NCBI GenBank assembly: GCA_007131745.1
Contig: SLPX01000154.1
Location: forward strand, 3,319-67,318
Origin: Myxococcales bacterium
Lineage (GTDB): Bacteria; Myxococcota; Polyangia; HGW-17; SLPX01
Reading direction: 5' to 3'
Length of the DNA: 64,000 bases
Shown: piece by piece, positions 26,815 through 36,054 of the stretch
Layout: each line of letters begins with the position of its first letter
How positions within the stretch are numbered: position 1 is the first letter of the stretch
The notes under the pieces: model-generated
Database searches by the model: none
Seen by the model: the letters and a program-made list of their open reading frames with translations, nothing else
What the model was told of the DNA's origin: nothing
Made by a program: the position numbers and the translations under genes

Positions 26815-29076
26815 ATGTGGAGAAACGGAAATTTTCGGCTGTTGACTGCGCTAAAATCAGTGCAAATGAATCAAGTAACAAAAGAAAATGGTAACAACCG
26901 AACACTTTCAGGTCGAGTCGCCGGGTTGATTGCGGATGCGTTGGTTTCACCTCCTTGCGCGGGACTTTGCATTGCAACCGTATTGTTTGTGTGGTCTGTA
27001 CTCGAGTTGACCAAGGTAAGCTACTTCGGACACACGAGCCCTGAAGCCATGGATTTCGCGATTCGACATCTTGCGCGGACCGTGGTGTCATTCCAAATCA
27101 GGATACTCGCTTACTACTGGGCGGTGGCCGTTTTCGGAGGTCTTTTGGCCTGGATGATTTTGGCCGGCCGCGATTTGGTTGCACGACGCAATAAGGTGAC
27201 CCGCATTAGACGGGCGATAAGGTCTTTTGCAACCGTGGGTTTTCTGCATGTCTATTTTTTTTCCAGGGCGGTAGTCGAAACACCTGAATTGTATGCTCAA
27301 TATCTTTATCTAGAGGGTGGATGGAGAAGGTGGTTCCAGGTGACTCTTACTCACCGACTCGGCCTCGGATTGCTGGATACGTTGTTCGTTCTTTTGGTCG
27401 TCTTCATTGTTTTTTCACCGCTTTTTCGGCGCGGGGTTCGCGAAAAATGGGGTAAAGACTTTCATGGAACGCTCCGGAAATGGAAGAATATGCACGTTGG
27501 TAAACGTAAGCGATTACTCGTTGCTGCGTTAGTTCCCATGGGTGTTTTTCCGATCCTCATCGCTGTTTTTGCCCGGACTTTTTCAGGACCGACATCCAGT
27601 CCTGAAAACAAGGGCATGAACGTCATTATTCTGGCCGTAGACGGTCTGAGATCAGACTATGTTTGGGGCGATGAAAGCAACTATGCACCGGAGATCCGAG
27701 CTTTCGGCCGGCGTTCGGTTGTTTTTACGAGAGCCTACACGTCTCTGGCCAGAACTTTTCCGTCGTGGATAAGTCTATTGACAGGGCGATTTCCTCACTC
27801 GCACTCCATAAGACATATGTTTCCATCCAGCGAGGAAACCGCTTCCATCGGGGAAACACTGCCTGCGCGCCTGAGGGAGATGGGCTACACGACCGCGGTG
27901 GTTTCCGATTACGCGGGCGAGATTTTTGCAAGGGCCGATTTGGGTTTCGATCACACTGATGTTCCGGATTTCGATTTCTCCCAAATCGTAAAACAGCAGG
28001 CATTGAGAATTCATGTGCATCTTCTTCCTTACATTGTGAATTCGTTCGGCAGGAATCTTTTCCCGGTTGTAGACGGGTTTCCCGATGCAGCGGACCCTTT
28101 TGAATTGGAGGCCAGGGTTAGGAGAAAACTGAGAAGTTTGAGTAGAAACCGCAAGTTTTTTCTCACCGCTTTTTTTTCTGCTACTCATTTTCCCTATGCC
28201 GCGCCCTATCCGTATTACAGGATGTTTACTGATGATTCGTACAGAGGCCCATACAAGTACGGAAAAACCCGGATGCCCGGCGAGGAAACAGTGAGCGAAG
28301 AGGACATTGGACAGGTGCGAGGATTATACCGAGGCGCTGTTGCATCCGTGGATCGCGCCCTCGGAGGCATATTACAAGAGCTTCGACGGCTCGGGATCGA
28401 AGACAGAACCATCGTTGTGATCACCGCAGACCACGGTGAAACGCTTTACGAAGGAGACCTGGGAATGGGCCACGGGGATCATTTGCGCGGGGAGTCGGCG
28501 TTGCGGATACCTCTTGCGATTTACATACCTAAAATGACGAAAGGAAAAGTCGTGCATTCGGTTGTCAGGGATGTGGACCTGGCTCCGACCTTGGCGGCTT
28601 CCGTCGGAATTCCCATGAAGTATTCCGAAGGAGAGAATCTGACCCCTTTGATTAAAGGAAGCAAAAATGATTTTGATTTAGCAGCCTATTCTGAAACCGG
28701 GCTGTGGTTCACTCTTGAAGGAGAGGGGTGGTCTTCCAGCGACAGGCTTTTTTATCCCGAGGTATTGGGAGGTCTTATGGAGGTTGATGCAGAAAGAGGT
28801 TATGAAATCAGCTTAAAGGATGAATATCGCAATTTGGTCATCGCTGCAAAACACCGCTGTGTAATCTACCGTAACTGGAAATTGATTTATCGCCCTCTTG
28901 TAGACGGAGTGGACTTGCAGCTTTTTGATATTGAAAAAGATCCTCTCAACGAGACGGATCTTTCCAGCGAGAAACCGGAGATCAAAAACATGCTATGGAG
29001 CAAATTGAAGGGCTGGTTGTTGGAAGATCCGAAAAACGTATACAGAGGCGGCTATGTCTTGCCAAAAAATAACTGA
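26815..29076 (+). CDS. membrane alkaline-phosphatase-superfamily (sulfatase-fold) protein with Thr nucleophile
   Basis: 753 residues from the longest start (an alternative ATG at 26866 removes 17). About five transmembrane helices lie in the first 260 residues, then an extracytoplasmic sulfatase-fold domain. It begins VIILAVDGLRSDYVWG (metal Asp) and later has ITADHGETLYEGD and GHGDHLRGES (metal His/Asp). The nucleophile strand is TFPSWISLLTG, where a sulfatase has C-x-P-S-R; here Thr314 replaces Cys and Trp replaces Arg. It therefore cannot form formylglycine. It more resembles LtaS/phosphoethanolamine-transferase-type phosphodiester enzymes. Its last 23 bp overlap the next gene. The substrate is unknown; a lipid or surface-glycan head group is inferred. 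Confidence 0.85.
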   Translation: MWRNGNFRLLTALKSVQMNQVTKENGNNRTLSGRVAGLIADALVSPPCAGLCIATVLFVWSVLELTKVSYFGHTSPEAMDFAIRHLARTVVSFQIRILAYYWAVAVFGGLLAWMILAGRDLVARRNKVTRIRRAIRSFATVGFLHVYFFSRAVVETPELYAQYLYLEGGWRRWFQVTLTHRLGLGLLDTLFVLLVVFIVFSPLFRRGVREKWGKDFHGTLRKWKNMHVGKRKRLLVAALVPMGVFPILIAVFARTFSGPTSSPENKGMNVIILAVDGLRSDYVWGDESNYAPEIRAFGRRSVVFTRAYTSLARTFPSWISLLTGRFPHSHSIRHMFPSSEETASIGETLPARLREMGYTTAVVSDYAGEIFARADLGFDHTDVPDFDFSQIVKQQALRIHVHLLPYIVNSFGRNLFPVVDGFPDAADPFELEARVRRKLRSLSRNRKFFLTAFFSATHFPYAAPYPYYRMFTDDSYRGPYKYGKTRMPGEETVSEEDIGQVRGLYRGAVASVDRALGGILQELRRLGIEDRTIVVITADHGETLYEGDLGMGHGDHLRGESALRIPLAIYIPKMTKGKVVHSVVRDVDLAPTLAASVGIPMKYSEGENLTPLIKGSKNDFDLAAYSETGLWFTLEGEGWSSSDRLFYPEVLGGLMEVDAERGYEISLKDEYRNLVIAAKHRCVIYRNWKLIYRPLVDGVDLQLFDIEKDPLNETDLSSEKPEIKNMLWSKLKGWLLEDPKNVYRGGYVLPKNN

Positions 29077-31927
29077 ACCTTGCAGCAATCCGGCGAGGTG
29101 TGGATCCGGGAGATATCCCCACAAAATCCACCGCCCCCCCTCTAGGGTCTTCATGGTTGTCGGTCCATCTTCGCTTGCAGGGTTTATTCTTTCCCTTGCA
29201 GCAGCCTCGTTGTTGCTGAGGGCAGCGCGTAAAGATCCTGAAGAAGTGTTTTTGGCCGGCATTTTGAAGGGAGCGTTTGTTGACGGATCGAGCGGGTCGG
29301 ATGGAATCGAATCACATAACGGGGAAACTCCCGGTGCAAATGGTGAAGTATTGGTTTACCGGTTGGTCGACAGTCTTTCGTCGGCTCGTTACCGGGGGCC
29401 TGATCCGGCCCGAGCATATCGCTCCCTTCAGCGACACTGGAGAAAAATGCTGGATCCCCACGCGAATCTGCCCGCTTCCATGGCTCACCTGCGTTTAAAA
29501 GTAGCTTTCCGCAATCCGGATGTATTGAATTACATGAAGGATGGGGAATCTGTACGAAAGAAACGGGAACGCTTGGGATCGGGAGAGCGGCAATGGAGCC
29601 GGACCGACGGGGTATACGAGTCCAGGACAGCCTTGTTTGCTCCTCTTGCCGAAAAAAAATCGCGTAAAAGATTCCATCAGAGAAGGAGCAATGAAGAGAG
29701 CCGATGGAATACCGGAGAAAATTCAAAGGTTTTTAAAAACGAATCGTCAACAGGAAATGAAGAATGTGATCGCCATGAAATGGAAGGGGCTTCCAAGGGA
29801 TCCGACATAGAGTTTACTCTGGACCTTCCTGAGAACGCGGTCCTTGAGTTCGGAGTTGCAGTTTTGCCGAGACATGAACTCGAAAGAACTCCCGTCCGTT
29901 TTGTCATCGAACTTGAATCCGGCCGTGACAGCGGGAAAATATGGTCGCGAGAAGTGACGCACGAGAATTTCATGGACTGGTCTCCGCCCGTTCGTTTGTC
30001 ATTGGCGGAATGGGGCCGACGCAGGGTGACTTTGCGCCTGTCGGTATACGGGTACGATGGCGGCGGCCTGTGGATGGATCCTAAGATATGGGCGGACGGG
30101 AAGCGCGGGGGAGACAATCTTTTGGTAATCCTTGTCGACACTTTACGTCCCGACGGAGTGGGAGCGCTTGAAGGAGTACATGCAGTAACTCCGAACATGG
30201 ACAGGCTGGTTCAAAACGGGGTGCGATTCACAAACTATTTCAGCAACGGATCATTTACGAGAAACTCTCTCATTGCAAAGTTCGCTTCCAACTATGCTTC
30301 TTCGCTGGGTCTGGCAGCGGACCGGTTCGCTTTTCGCGACGGAGTCAAGGAGAGGTTCTACGGATTGAGAGCGCCGCTGTTTCCACTGAAACTCGAAAAT
30401 CACGGATTCGAGGTTTTCTCCGTCATGAATAACTTCTTTTCGTTTCCCTATGTCAACGTGGGAGTCGACCTTGGTTTTTCGAACTTCACCGACGTGAGGC
30501 ACCGAAGAGACGACAGCCCGGCCATGACGCGAGCTGCAATAGATTTTTTGAGAAGAAACCGGGACAGGAGGTTTTTCCTCTTTGTGCATTACGAAACGCT
30601 TCACGGATACAACAAGGACACTCGGGATACAGCCCGGCGGTTCAATTTGGATGAAGGCGTGGAGATGAGCCTTCACATGAGGGCTTACCTGCAGATCGCA
30701 AACGAAATGGATGAAGAGGTGGGCAGCCTCATGGAAGCGCTCGAGGAACTTGGGTTGGACGAAAATACGCTTGTCGTCCTGACCTCTGATCACGGGGAGG
30801 TCTTTCACCCGGGACACGCTCACCATGTTCCGTATTACAACATGAACATGCTGCATCAGCATGCAAGATCGGTGTGGGACGAAGTCCTGAGAGTTCCAAT
30901 GGTTTGGACCCGCAAGGGAAAGCTTCCTGCAGATTTCGAAGTAAATGAGATTGTACGCGGAATAGATTTTGCTCCCAGCCTGCTGGAGTTTCTCGGGTTG
31001 CCGCAGATGAATCCCGTAGCCGGAAAGAGTTTCATGTCCATGATACCTGGAGCCGGTCGATTTGTGGAGACGCATGAGTCGGAAGTGGAGAATACTGAAA
31101 AGCGCATTTCAAGCGAACGTTATGTATATGCCGAAGGTTTTCACATAAACGCTCTCAGAACCGATAGATACAAGTACATATGGAGAGATCACGAAAGCAG
31201 GGAATACGTTTTCAGGGGACGGACTTTCGATCGACCCGAAGAGTTGTTTGATCTTGATGAAGATCCGCATGAACTGAACAACATTTCCAGGCAACGCCCT
31301 GACATCTTGAAAAAGCTCCGCAAGGCCATGCGTCGAATCCGCCGAGAGAGCGCGTTTGAAAACCTCAGTTTCACCCAAAAACCCGGCGATTCCGTCACAA
31401 AGTCCACGGGCGGCTATCATCTGCGCCTGTGCGCGGGCCCGGAAGAACGTCGGGTCAGCGGTCGCATCGTATATTCCTGCGAAAATCCCGAGCTCATGGT
31501 CTGGAGTGTTCGCGGGAATGTCGGGTTGCACTACCTCGGGGAGGGAAGCCGCGGTCTTCACGTGGACATGACTGCGACAAGCGAATGCACTGGCTTTGAC
31601 TGGACGGCAGCGCCCGCGTGCGAGGCGGAACTGGAATTGGAAAGTGATGGAGTCATACTGGACGGCCCCGGCTACAGGGCCGGACCTTTCGGTTTGAAGC
31701 TTCTCAAGCGACCGGTTCTGAGCATTTCGGACGCAGCGAACCTTGAATCAGGAAAACAGCCGGCGGTCATGAGTCCGGAAAATCCCGGCTTGTATGTATG
31801 GCAGTCCCCGTTCAGAGGATCTGCGTGGTTGGATTCCGAATCATCCGAACGTTCCAAGACTTCCGATGAATTGATGCAAATGAATCTCAGACAGGCCGGT
31901 TATGTACACGCCGGCGGAGAGAGATGA
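29054..31927 (+). CDS. second alkaline-phosphatase-superfamily (sulfatase-fold) protein
   Basis: 957 residues starting inside the end of the previous gene (GAGGCGG before ATG 29054), which points to translational coupling; an in-frame ATG at 29153 is an alternative. One signal-anchor helix lies near residues 34-57. A beta-rich accessory region (about 230-350) follows, then the sulfatase fold from VILVDTLRPDGVGAL to about 770, with LVVLTSDHGEVFHPGHAHH as the metal site. At the nucleophile strand it reads GSFTRNSLIAKFAS with Thr402, again without Cys. The last ~180 residues are a separate domain with Cys pairs. It overlaps the convergent metzincin gene by 41 bp. A partnership with the preceding enzyme is inferred from coupling. 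Confidence 0.85.
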   Translation: MSCQKITEPCSNPARCGSGRYPHKIHRPPSRVFMVVGPSSLAGFILSLAAASLLLRAARKDPEEVFLAGILKGAFVDGSSGSDGIESHNGETPGANGEVLVYRLVDSLSSARYRGPDPARAYRSLQRHWRKMLDPHANLPASMAHLRLKVAFRNPDVLNYMKDGESVRKKRERLGSGERQWSRTDGVYESRTALFAPLAEKKSRKRFHQRRSNEESRWNTGENSKVFKNESSTGNEECDRHEMEGASKGSDIEFTLDLPENAVLEFGVAVLPRHELERTPVRFVIELESGRDSGKIWSREVTHENFMDWSPPVRLSLAEWGRRRVTLRLSVYGYDGGGLWMDPKIWADGKRGGDNLLVILVDTLRPDGVGALEGVHAVTPNMDRLVQNGVRFTNYFSNGSFTRNSLIAKFASNYASSLGLAADRFAFRDGVKERFYGLRAPLFPLKLENHGFEVFSVMNNFFSFPYVNVGVDLGFSNFTDVRHRRDDSPAMTRAAIDFLRRNRDRRFFLFVHYETLHGYNKDTRDTARRFNLDEGVEMSLHMRAYLQIANEMDEEVGSLMEALEELGLDENTLVVLTSDHGEVFHPGHAHHVPYYNMNMLHQHARSVWDEVLRVPMVWTRKGKLPADFEVNEIVRGIDFAPSLLEFLGLPQMNPVAGKSFMSMIPGAGRFVETHESEVENTEKRISSERYVYAEGFHINALRTDRYKYIWRDHESREYVFRGRTFDRPEELFDLDEDPHELNNISRQRPDILKKLRKAMRRIRRESAFENLSFTQKPGDSVTKSTGGYHLRLCAGPEERRVSGRIVYSCENPELMVWSVRGNVGLHYLGEGSRGLHVDMTATSECTGFDWTAAPACEAELELESDGVILDGPGYRAGPFGLKLLKRPVLSISDAANLESGKQPAVMSPENPGLYVWQSPFRGSAWLDSESSERSKTSDELMQMNLRQAGYVHAGGER

Positions 31928-33677
31928 TTCCAAACAACGCGAGCAGTACAAAAACCGTCCAGGAAGATGATGATCCCGCGGCGCTGCAACCCTCCAACTT
32001 AAGTCCTCCTGCGTCGAAATTCTGATGCTTCACCCTGTGGATTATCAACGGATCATCTCCGATCCCGCAGTAACCTTTGAAATGAGGTTCCCCCTGCATG
32101 CAATGCTCCGTATCGGCCCACTCCGGGTCGGTACAATCAACACCTCCGCCCCCACCGTTTTCTCCGTTTGAGCTGCAATCTTCCATGTAGGGATTACAGC
32201 AAAACGGATCCCGATCTTCGCAAAGGCAGCGGGTCCAGTGCACAGAGTAGTCCCAGCCTCCTACCGGCCATGGGCAGGGATTAGCAATGGAGCACGGTTT
32301 CGAGCAGACCCGGATCCCGGTGAGAGCATCTTCCGCGCAGAGGGCTGTTGCGCATTCCTCAGGCTCCGAGCAAGGCTGTCCCACGGCCTTCTTCCCTTCC
32401 GTGCAGGTTTCTTCCTCCACACACGCAGGATCGATGGTGACTTGGATTGATGCAGTGAATGTACGCACCGCGCCGTTGTGATCGGGGTGATCGAAACCGG
32501 TCAATTCAAGAATATTAACCCCTTCCTCGAGACCCCCAACGCCCATGAGCAGATCGAACCAGTCCGCTCCTCCGGAGGTAATTCCGTTTACCCTCAATTC
32601 CACCCTTTCCACGATGGATTCATCAGCGGTAATGGGAAACACTTCGCTCAGCGAAACAAGAACCGCTCCGTCTCCCGGATACCCGAATTGAACCCATGGA
32701 TCTCCATTGAGCATTCTCCAACCCAGGTTTTCACCCAACAAGGCGTATGAATCCTGGTGATAAGAACCATCGCAGGCCCTGCCGTCAGTTGTAGACCCCG
32801 CTTCCCAGTATGAGTCATTATCCATGGCGGCCGGGTACATTATACCTTCCGTGTTATCTATGTGATGAAGCCCGTACGTATGCCCGGCTTCGTGAGCTAT
32901 CGTGCTCGCAAGCAACCCGGTAGTGTGAATATCTTCAGGAAAAACAAACGCTATGCTTTTCTTGGCAGTGTGTCCGCAATCCATGGGAGCCACCCCCAGA
33001 ACTCCCCGCGGCAAGTTCAGCAGCGAAGGGCTGCCGCCCACCATGATCATAGTGTACGGTATGTGGGATCTCGGGCGCTCTATGACAACGTCTACATCGA
33101 ACGGCGCAAAGAGTCTTCGCACATGTCCGGCCACCGCGTGCAATTGATCCGCACGTGTCGGGTAATCCCTGAGTTCGTAATAATCCGAAGGCTCGAATGG
33201 AGGTATTGTCGCAGAAGAAAGCCACTGCATCCCAAGAACTGAGGATTCGTTCTCCGTAGCGTTGTCGCCGAATGAAGATGATGTGAGATCCGCTCCGTCG
33301 AAATTCAAAAAGAGAGTGTTTACCGCCATCGTCATGTGTGTGCGGCTCTTGAAACGACTCGGAATTCGGGTTGTGGAATCCGGATCTACGATTGTAAAGT
33401 AGTCGCATCGCGCCGGATCAGGCACTCCCAGCCCGGTACATCCCTCCGGAAGAACAACGTACCCGTAGGCTCGATTGAAATTCTCCCGATTCATGGCCAT
33501 TCCATTGGAATCCAAGGGGATTACATTGGATGGAAGATCACCGGTCGTCGAAATGGCCCCGGGGAGTGCACTTGTAGCCGACCACTGTTCATCGGTTTGC
33601 CCCGGGTCGGTTTCCATACAGCCTGCAGTCCAAAGCAGAATCGAAAGACTGCACAAGAAGAATAACTTGTTTTTCAT
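31887..33677 (-). CDS. metzincin-type metalloprotease lipoprotein with MYXO-CTERM-like tail
   Basis: 596 residues. The signal ends LWTAGC, giving a lipidated Cys. The zinc site is HEAGHTYGLHH with His262, Glu263, His266, Gly269 and His272 in the metzincin HExxHxxGxxH order; GIMYPAAM downstream supplies the Met-turn. A Cys-rich segment (about 435-545) includes CCNPYMEDC. The tail GCSAAG, a hydrophobic stretch (about 573-587) and RRR resembles MYXO-CTERM/rhombosortase-type sorting signals, which go with surface anchoring through a Cys. Both ends therefore look membrane-linked. It probably cleaves extracellular proteins. Its promoter is at 33760-33788. It is convergent and overlapping with the second sulfatase-fold gene. 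Confidence 0.88.
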   Translation of the reverse strand: MKNKLFFLCSLSILLWTAGCMETDPGQTDEQWSATSALPGAISTTGDLPSNVIPLDSNGMAMNRENFNRAYGYVVLPEGCTGLGVPDPARCDYFTIVDPDSTTRIPSRFKSRTHMTMAVNTLFLNFDGADLTSSSFGDNATENESSVLGMQWLSSATIPPFEPSDYYELRDYPTRADQLHAVAGHVRRLFAPFDVDVVIERPRSHIPYTMIMVGGSPSLLNLPRGVLGVAPMDCGHTAKKSIAFVFPEDIHTTGLLASTIAHEAGHTYGLHHIDNTEGIMYPAAMDNDSYWEAGSTTDGRACDGSYHQDSYALLGENLGWRMLNGDPWVQFGYPGDGAVLVSLSEVFPITADESIVERVELRVNGITSGGADWFDLLMGVGGLEEGVNILELTGFDHPDHNGAVRTFTASIQVTIDPACVEEETCTEGKKAVGQPCSEPEECATALCAEDALTGIRVCSKPCSIANPCPWPVGGWDYSVHWTRCLCEDRDPFCCNPYMEDCSSNGENGGGGGVDCTDPEWADTEHCMQGEPHFKGYCGIGDDPLIIHRVKHQNFDAGGLKLEGCSAAGSSSSWTVFVLLALFGIISLRRRVHNRPV

Positions 33678-33759
33678 TGATTAAGCTTCTCCGAACTGGA
33701 ATGTTTGTTCATGCGGCTCAACCTGCAGGAAAGAACGCAACGGCTTTACACGCTCCCTA

Positions 33760-33788
33760 AGTATAACCTGATTACGCGCGCTGATCAA
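33760..33788 (-). promoter_or_regulatory. sigma-70-type promoter of the metzincin gene
   Basis: Minus-strand TTGATC (33788-33783), 17-nt spacer, TATACT (33765-33760). The leader would be about 75 nt. Confidence 0.6.
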
Positions 33789-33838
33789 ACGTATATGGAG
33801 GAAGGTGCCCTACCCTCGCACAATACAATGTTTGAGAA

Positions 33839-33852
33839 AGAGTTCGAACTCT
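33839..33852. promoter_or_regulatory. 14-bp perfect palindrome AGAGTTCGAACTCT
   Basis: It lies in the 304-bp divergent region between the metzincin and the 672-residue unknown protein. It shares the core GTTCGAAC with a second palindrome 83 bp away, as expected for paired operator sites of one regulator. Confidence 0.4.
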
Positions 33853-33923
33853 GGCATAATTCCTCGTAATTTCTCCTTCTTATTCTCTGTTAGTATTTCC
33901 GTCGAATCGATGAGCGCTTGACC

Positions 33924-33933
33924 GGTTCGAACC
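33924..33933. promoter_or_regulatory. 10-bp palindrome GGTTCGAACC next to TTGACC
   Basis: It directly follows a -35-like TTGACC (33918-33923) and shares GTTCGAAC with the site at 33839-33852. The -10 candidates downstream are weak, so an activator-dependent promoter is possible. Confidence 0.35.
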
Positions 33934-33981
33934 ACATCAACAATGGGTCGAAAGACTCGATTTCAACAGGAAGGATCATCC

Positions 33982-36000
33982 ATGTCTTTCTCGTCGTTGG
34001 ATACCATGACCATTCTAAGAGGTCTTTTGAAAGCCGGCGAACACCTGATCCCCGGCAGTTCGGGCGGGTCGCACACAGAAGTTTTCAAACTTAGAAAAGA
34101 TATTCTCGAAAAGCATTTGGCAGAGTGGATTCGAATCTCAGGCAGAAACCCATCCAGGAGAAAAAAGCAGATTGCGGATTTCTCGGAAGAACTTTCCTCC
34201 AAGTACCTGCTCAAAAGGGGGAATATCGATTATTTCATAATGCGTCTCGGCGGCAAGGAAGAAGCTGTGATAAGGAGAAGCGACGTTTCAGAGGTTTTTG
34301 GAAAAGTCGGCTATAATCTTCACCCTTCTTTTGAAAAAACCGTGCAGGATGCAACGGAAGCCTGCCGGGAAATCCCGTACTTTTCTTTCGGACCGCCTTC
34401 GGAACAGTTTGCGCCTTCCATAGTCGATTCCGTGAAATCTTTTGTAACAGGTCGAATCCGGCACCTTCCACCCGGTGATGAAGAAGCCGTTTTTTTGATC
34501 AACGAAGTCGAATCCCGCCGGGAGCTTACGACTTACGAAATCCTGACCGAAGATGCCTACTTTAAAAACCGCCTCTCGAACTTCACCGAACTGGATAACC
34601 TTCAGAAAAGCATTCGCGCAAATCCTATTGACCGCGCTGTTGAGGAAAGGCTCAGAAATTTTTTCTCTGCACCGATCACGGTGGGCATACGAGACACAAT
34701 GCGCTGGTTTTTGGGATCCAGGCATCCCAGGATGGGGTGGGAAGACGCCCGAGAAGTCATTGAAGATTGCTTCAGAAAACACGGCGATGAAAACTTTCTA
34801 CTTCCCGAAATCAACGTCTACGCCCCGTCAACAGATTACGAAGGCGAAGAGTTCGAAGAGATTAACAAGACCAACGCTGAAATTTCGGAAATTTTTTTCC
34901 GCGACGTAAACAAGAATCTTCCACTTTCAATATCCGGAAAGATCGGCGGCCGCCTCCTGCGGCACATATCGGAACAGGTTCTTAGTTTCCATCACGACTA
35001 CCCTGTTTATGACGTCGAGCCCGTATCGGGATATCTCAACAATACGACCACGAGACTCATGGCGCGCCTGGTATCCGGTTTTATATTTCACATGTTGCGC
35101 GCCGGCTTCCCGGACAGAACCAACATTGACGTGAGCGCAGCTCTTTACCGCCGGGGACTCCTGGAAAGCCTTCGGACGGTGCTTTCAGAAAACGAACTTG
35201 AAACAACTCTGAAAGTTCTGCAAACCCAACTTTTCAACTACATGCTACGAGGGGGTGTAAAGGTCGAAGACGGTTCGGCTTGTTCTTATCGGCGCATAAA
35301 CACCACTTTCTACTGTTTCCAGGGCCGGGCCGATTACATTCCTCCGGGAGAACGGCTGCTGCACAAGGTTTCGCTTGAAGACCTTTCCAAACCTGAACAT
35401 GCCTACCTGCTTCGCGAATTTCCGGAACTCGCGGAAAAACTGGTGGTCTTTTTCGTCATGGTTGTCAGGTTCTACCTCGACACCGACTTCATCCCGGATC
35501 TACGACCCGACGAAGCGGGTATAAACATTTTTGTCCTGGGCATCTGGGGTTCGATAACCGAAAATGTCATCATCCTGATCACCGAAGATGAAAACAGGAA
35601 TGAGCGCATACAAATAAAGTTCGTAGACAACAAGGACCATTTCAAAGCCTATAGGAGAGAGGTGGACCGCGACCGACCTCTCGGCCTTGCAAAGCACGCT
35701 CTTCGCATGGTTGGCCCGGTAGTGGAACCTGCAATGCTCCGAGCAATCGGGCAATTCGTGCAGACGACATGGGAAAACCGAACGGGTTTCAAGCCTCCCC
35801 CAAAGGATCCGGTCGCATCTATTGAAAGACTCCTGGATATTTTCGGCGAAGTGGTGCTGCAAAGCATGGACGAAACCCAAGCACATGTAAGAACAGTGGT
35901 GGAAGACGGGCTTGACGACACCTCGCGCGCTGTTGCAGCACTGGTGAGAAAGACCCTTAGAAAGTCGGCGCCGCCTGAACCCAAAGGCCCCTTCATCTAA
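33982..36000 (+). CDS. large cytoplasmic protein of unknown function
   Basis: 672 residues. The start ATG 33982 follows AGGAAGGA; the longer frame from 33943 is rejected. There is no signal peptide, no transmembrane helix and no Cys cluster; the protein is charged and mainly helical. A conserved-looking block near residues 500-560 reads TDFIPDLRPDEAG, then ENVIILITEDENRNERIQIK, then FVDNKDHF. The spacing of D..N..VD is reminiscent of the catalytic-loop and metal-Asp region of kinase-like folds, but no Walker-like loop, HRD or DFG is present. I do not recognise the family. It is monocistronic, divergent from the metzincin, with palindromes in its upstream region. Confidence 0.8.
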   Translation: MSFSSLDTMTILRGLLKAGEHLIPGSSGGSHTEVFKLRKDILEKHLAEWIRISGRNPSRRKKQIADFSEELSSKYLLKRGNIDYFIMRLGGKEEAVIRRSDVSEVFGKVGYNLHPSFEKTVQDATEACREIPYFSFGPPSEQFAPSIVDSVKSFVTGRIRHLPPGDEEAVFLINEVESRRELTTYEILTEDAYFKNRLSNFTELDNLQKSIRANPIDRAVEERLRNFFSAPITVGIRDTMRWFLGSRHPRMGWEDAREVIEDCFRKHGDENFLLPEINVYAPSTDYEGEEFEEINKTNAEISEIFFRDVNKNLPLSISGKIGGRLLRHISEQVLSFHHDYPVYDVEPVSGYLNNTTTRLMARLVSGFIFHMLRAGFPDRTNIDVSAALYRRGLLESLRTVLSENELETTLKVLQTQLFNYMLRGGVKVEDGSACSYRRINTTFYCFQGRADYIPPGERLLHKVSLEDLSKPEHAYLLREFPELAEKLVVFFVMVVRFYLDTDFIPDLRPDEAGINIFVLGIWGSITENVIILITEDENRNERIQIKFVDNKDHFKAYRREVDRDRPLGLAKHALRMVGPVVEPAMLRAIGQFVQTTWENRTGFKPPPKDPVASIERLLDIFGEVVLQSMDETQAHVRTVVEDGLDDTSRAVAALVRKTLRKSAPPEPKGPFI

Positions 36001-36023
36001 AAGCCCGTGGCAATATGGATCCG

Positions 36024-36038
36024 CGTTCAATGTGAACG
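36024..36038. terminator. short hairpin between convergent genes
   Basis: CGTTCA and TGAACG pair around a 3-nt loop in the 54-bp gap between the unknown protein and the Cys-rich lipoprotein, followed by TGTTT. It is a weak bidirectional terminator candidate. Confidence 0.25.
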
Positions 36039-36054
36039 TGTTTCACTCGAAGGT

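Noticed and set aside
26815..31927. Calling the two genes true sulfatases
   Set aside because: Both lack the Cys (or Ser) of the C/S-x-P-x-R motif required for formylglycine; Thr is found instead.
36024..36038. CGTTCA/TGAACG hairpin considered as a strong terminator
   Set aside because: The stem is only six base pairs and the T-run is short, so it is recorded only as a weak candidate.
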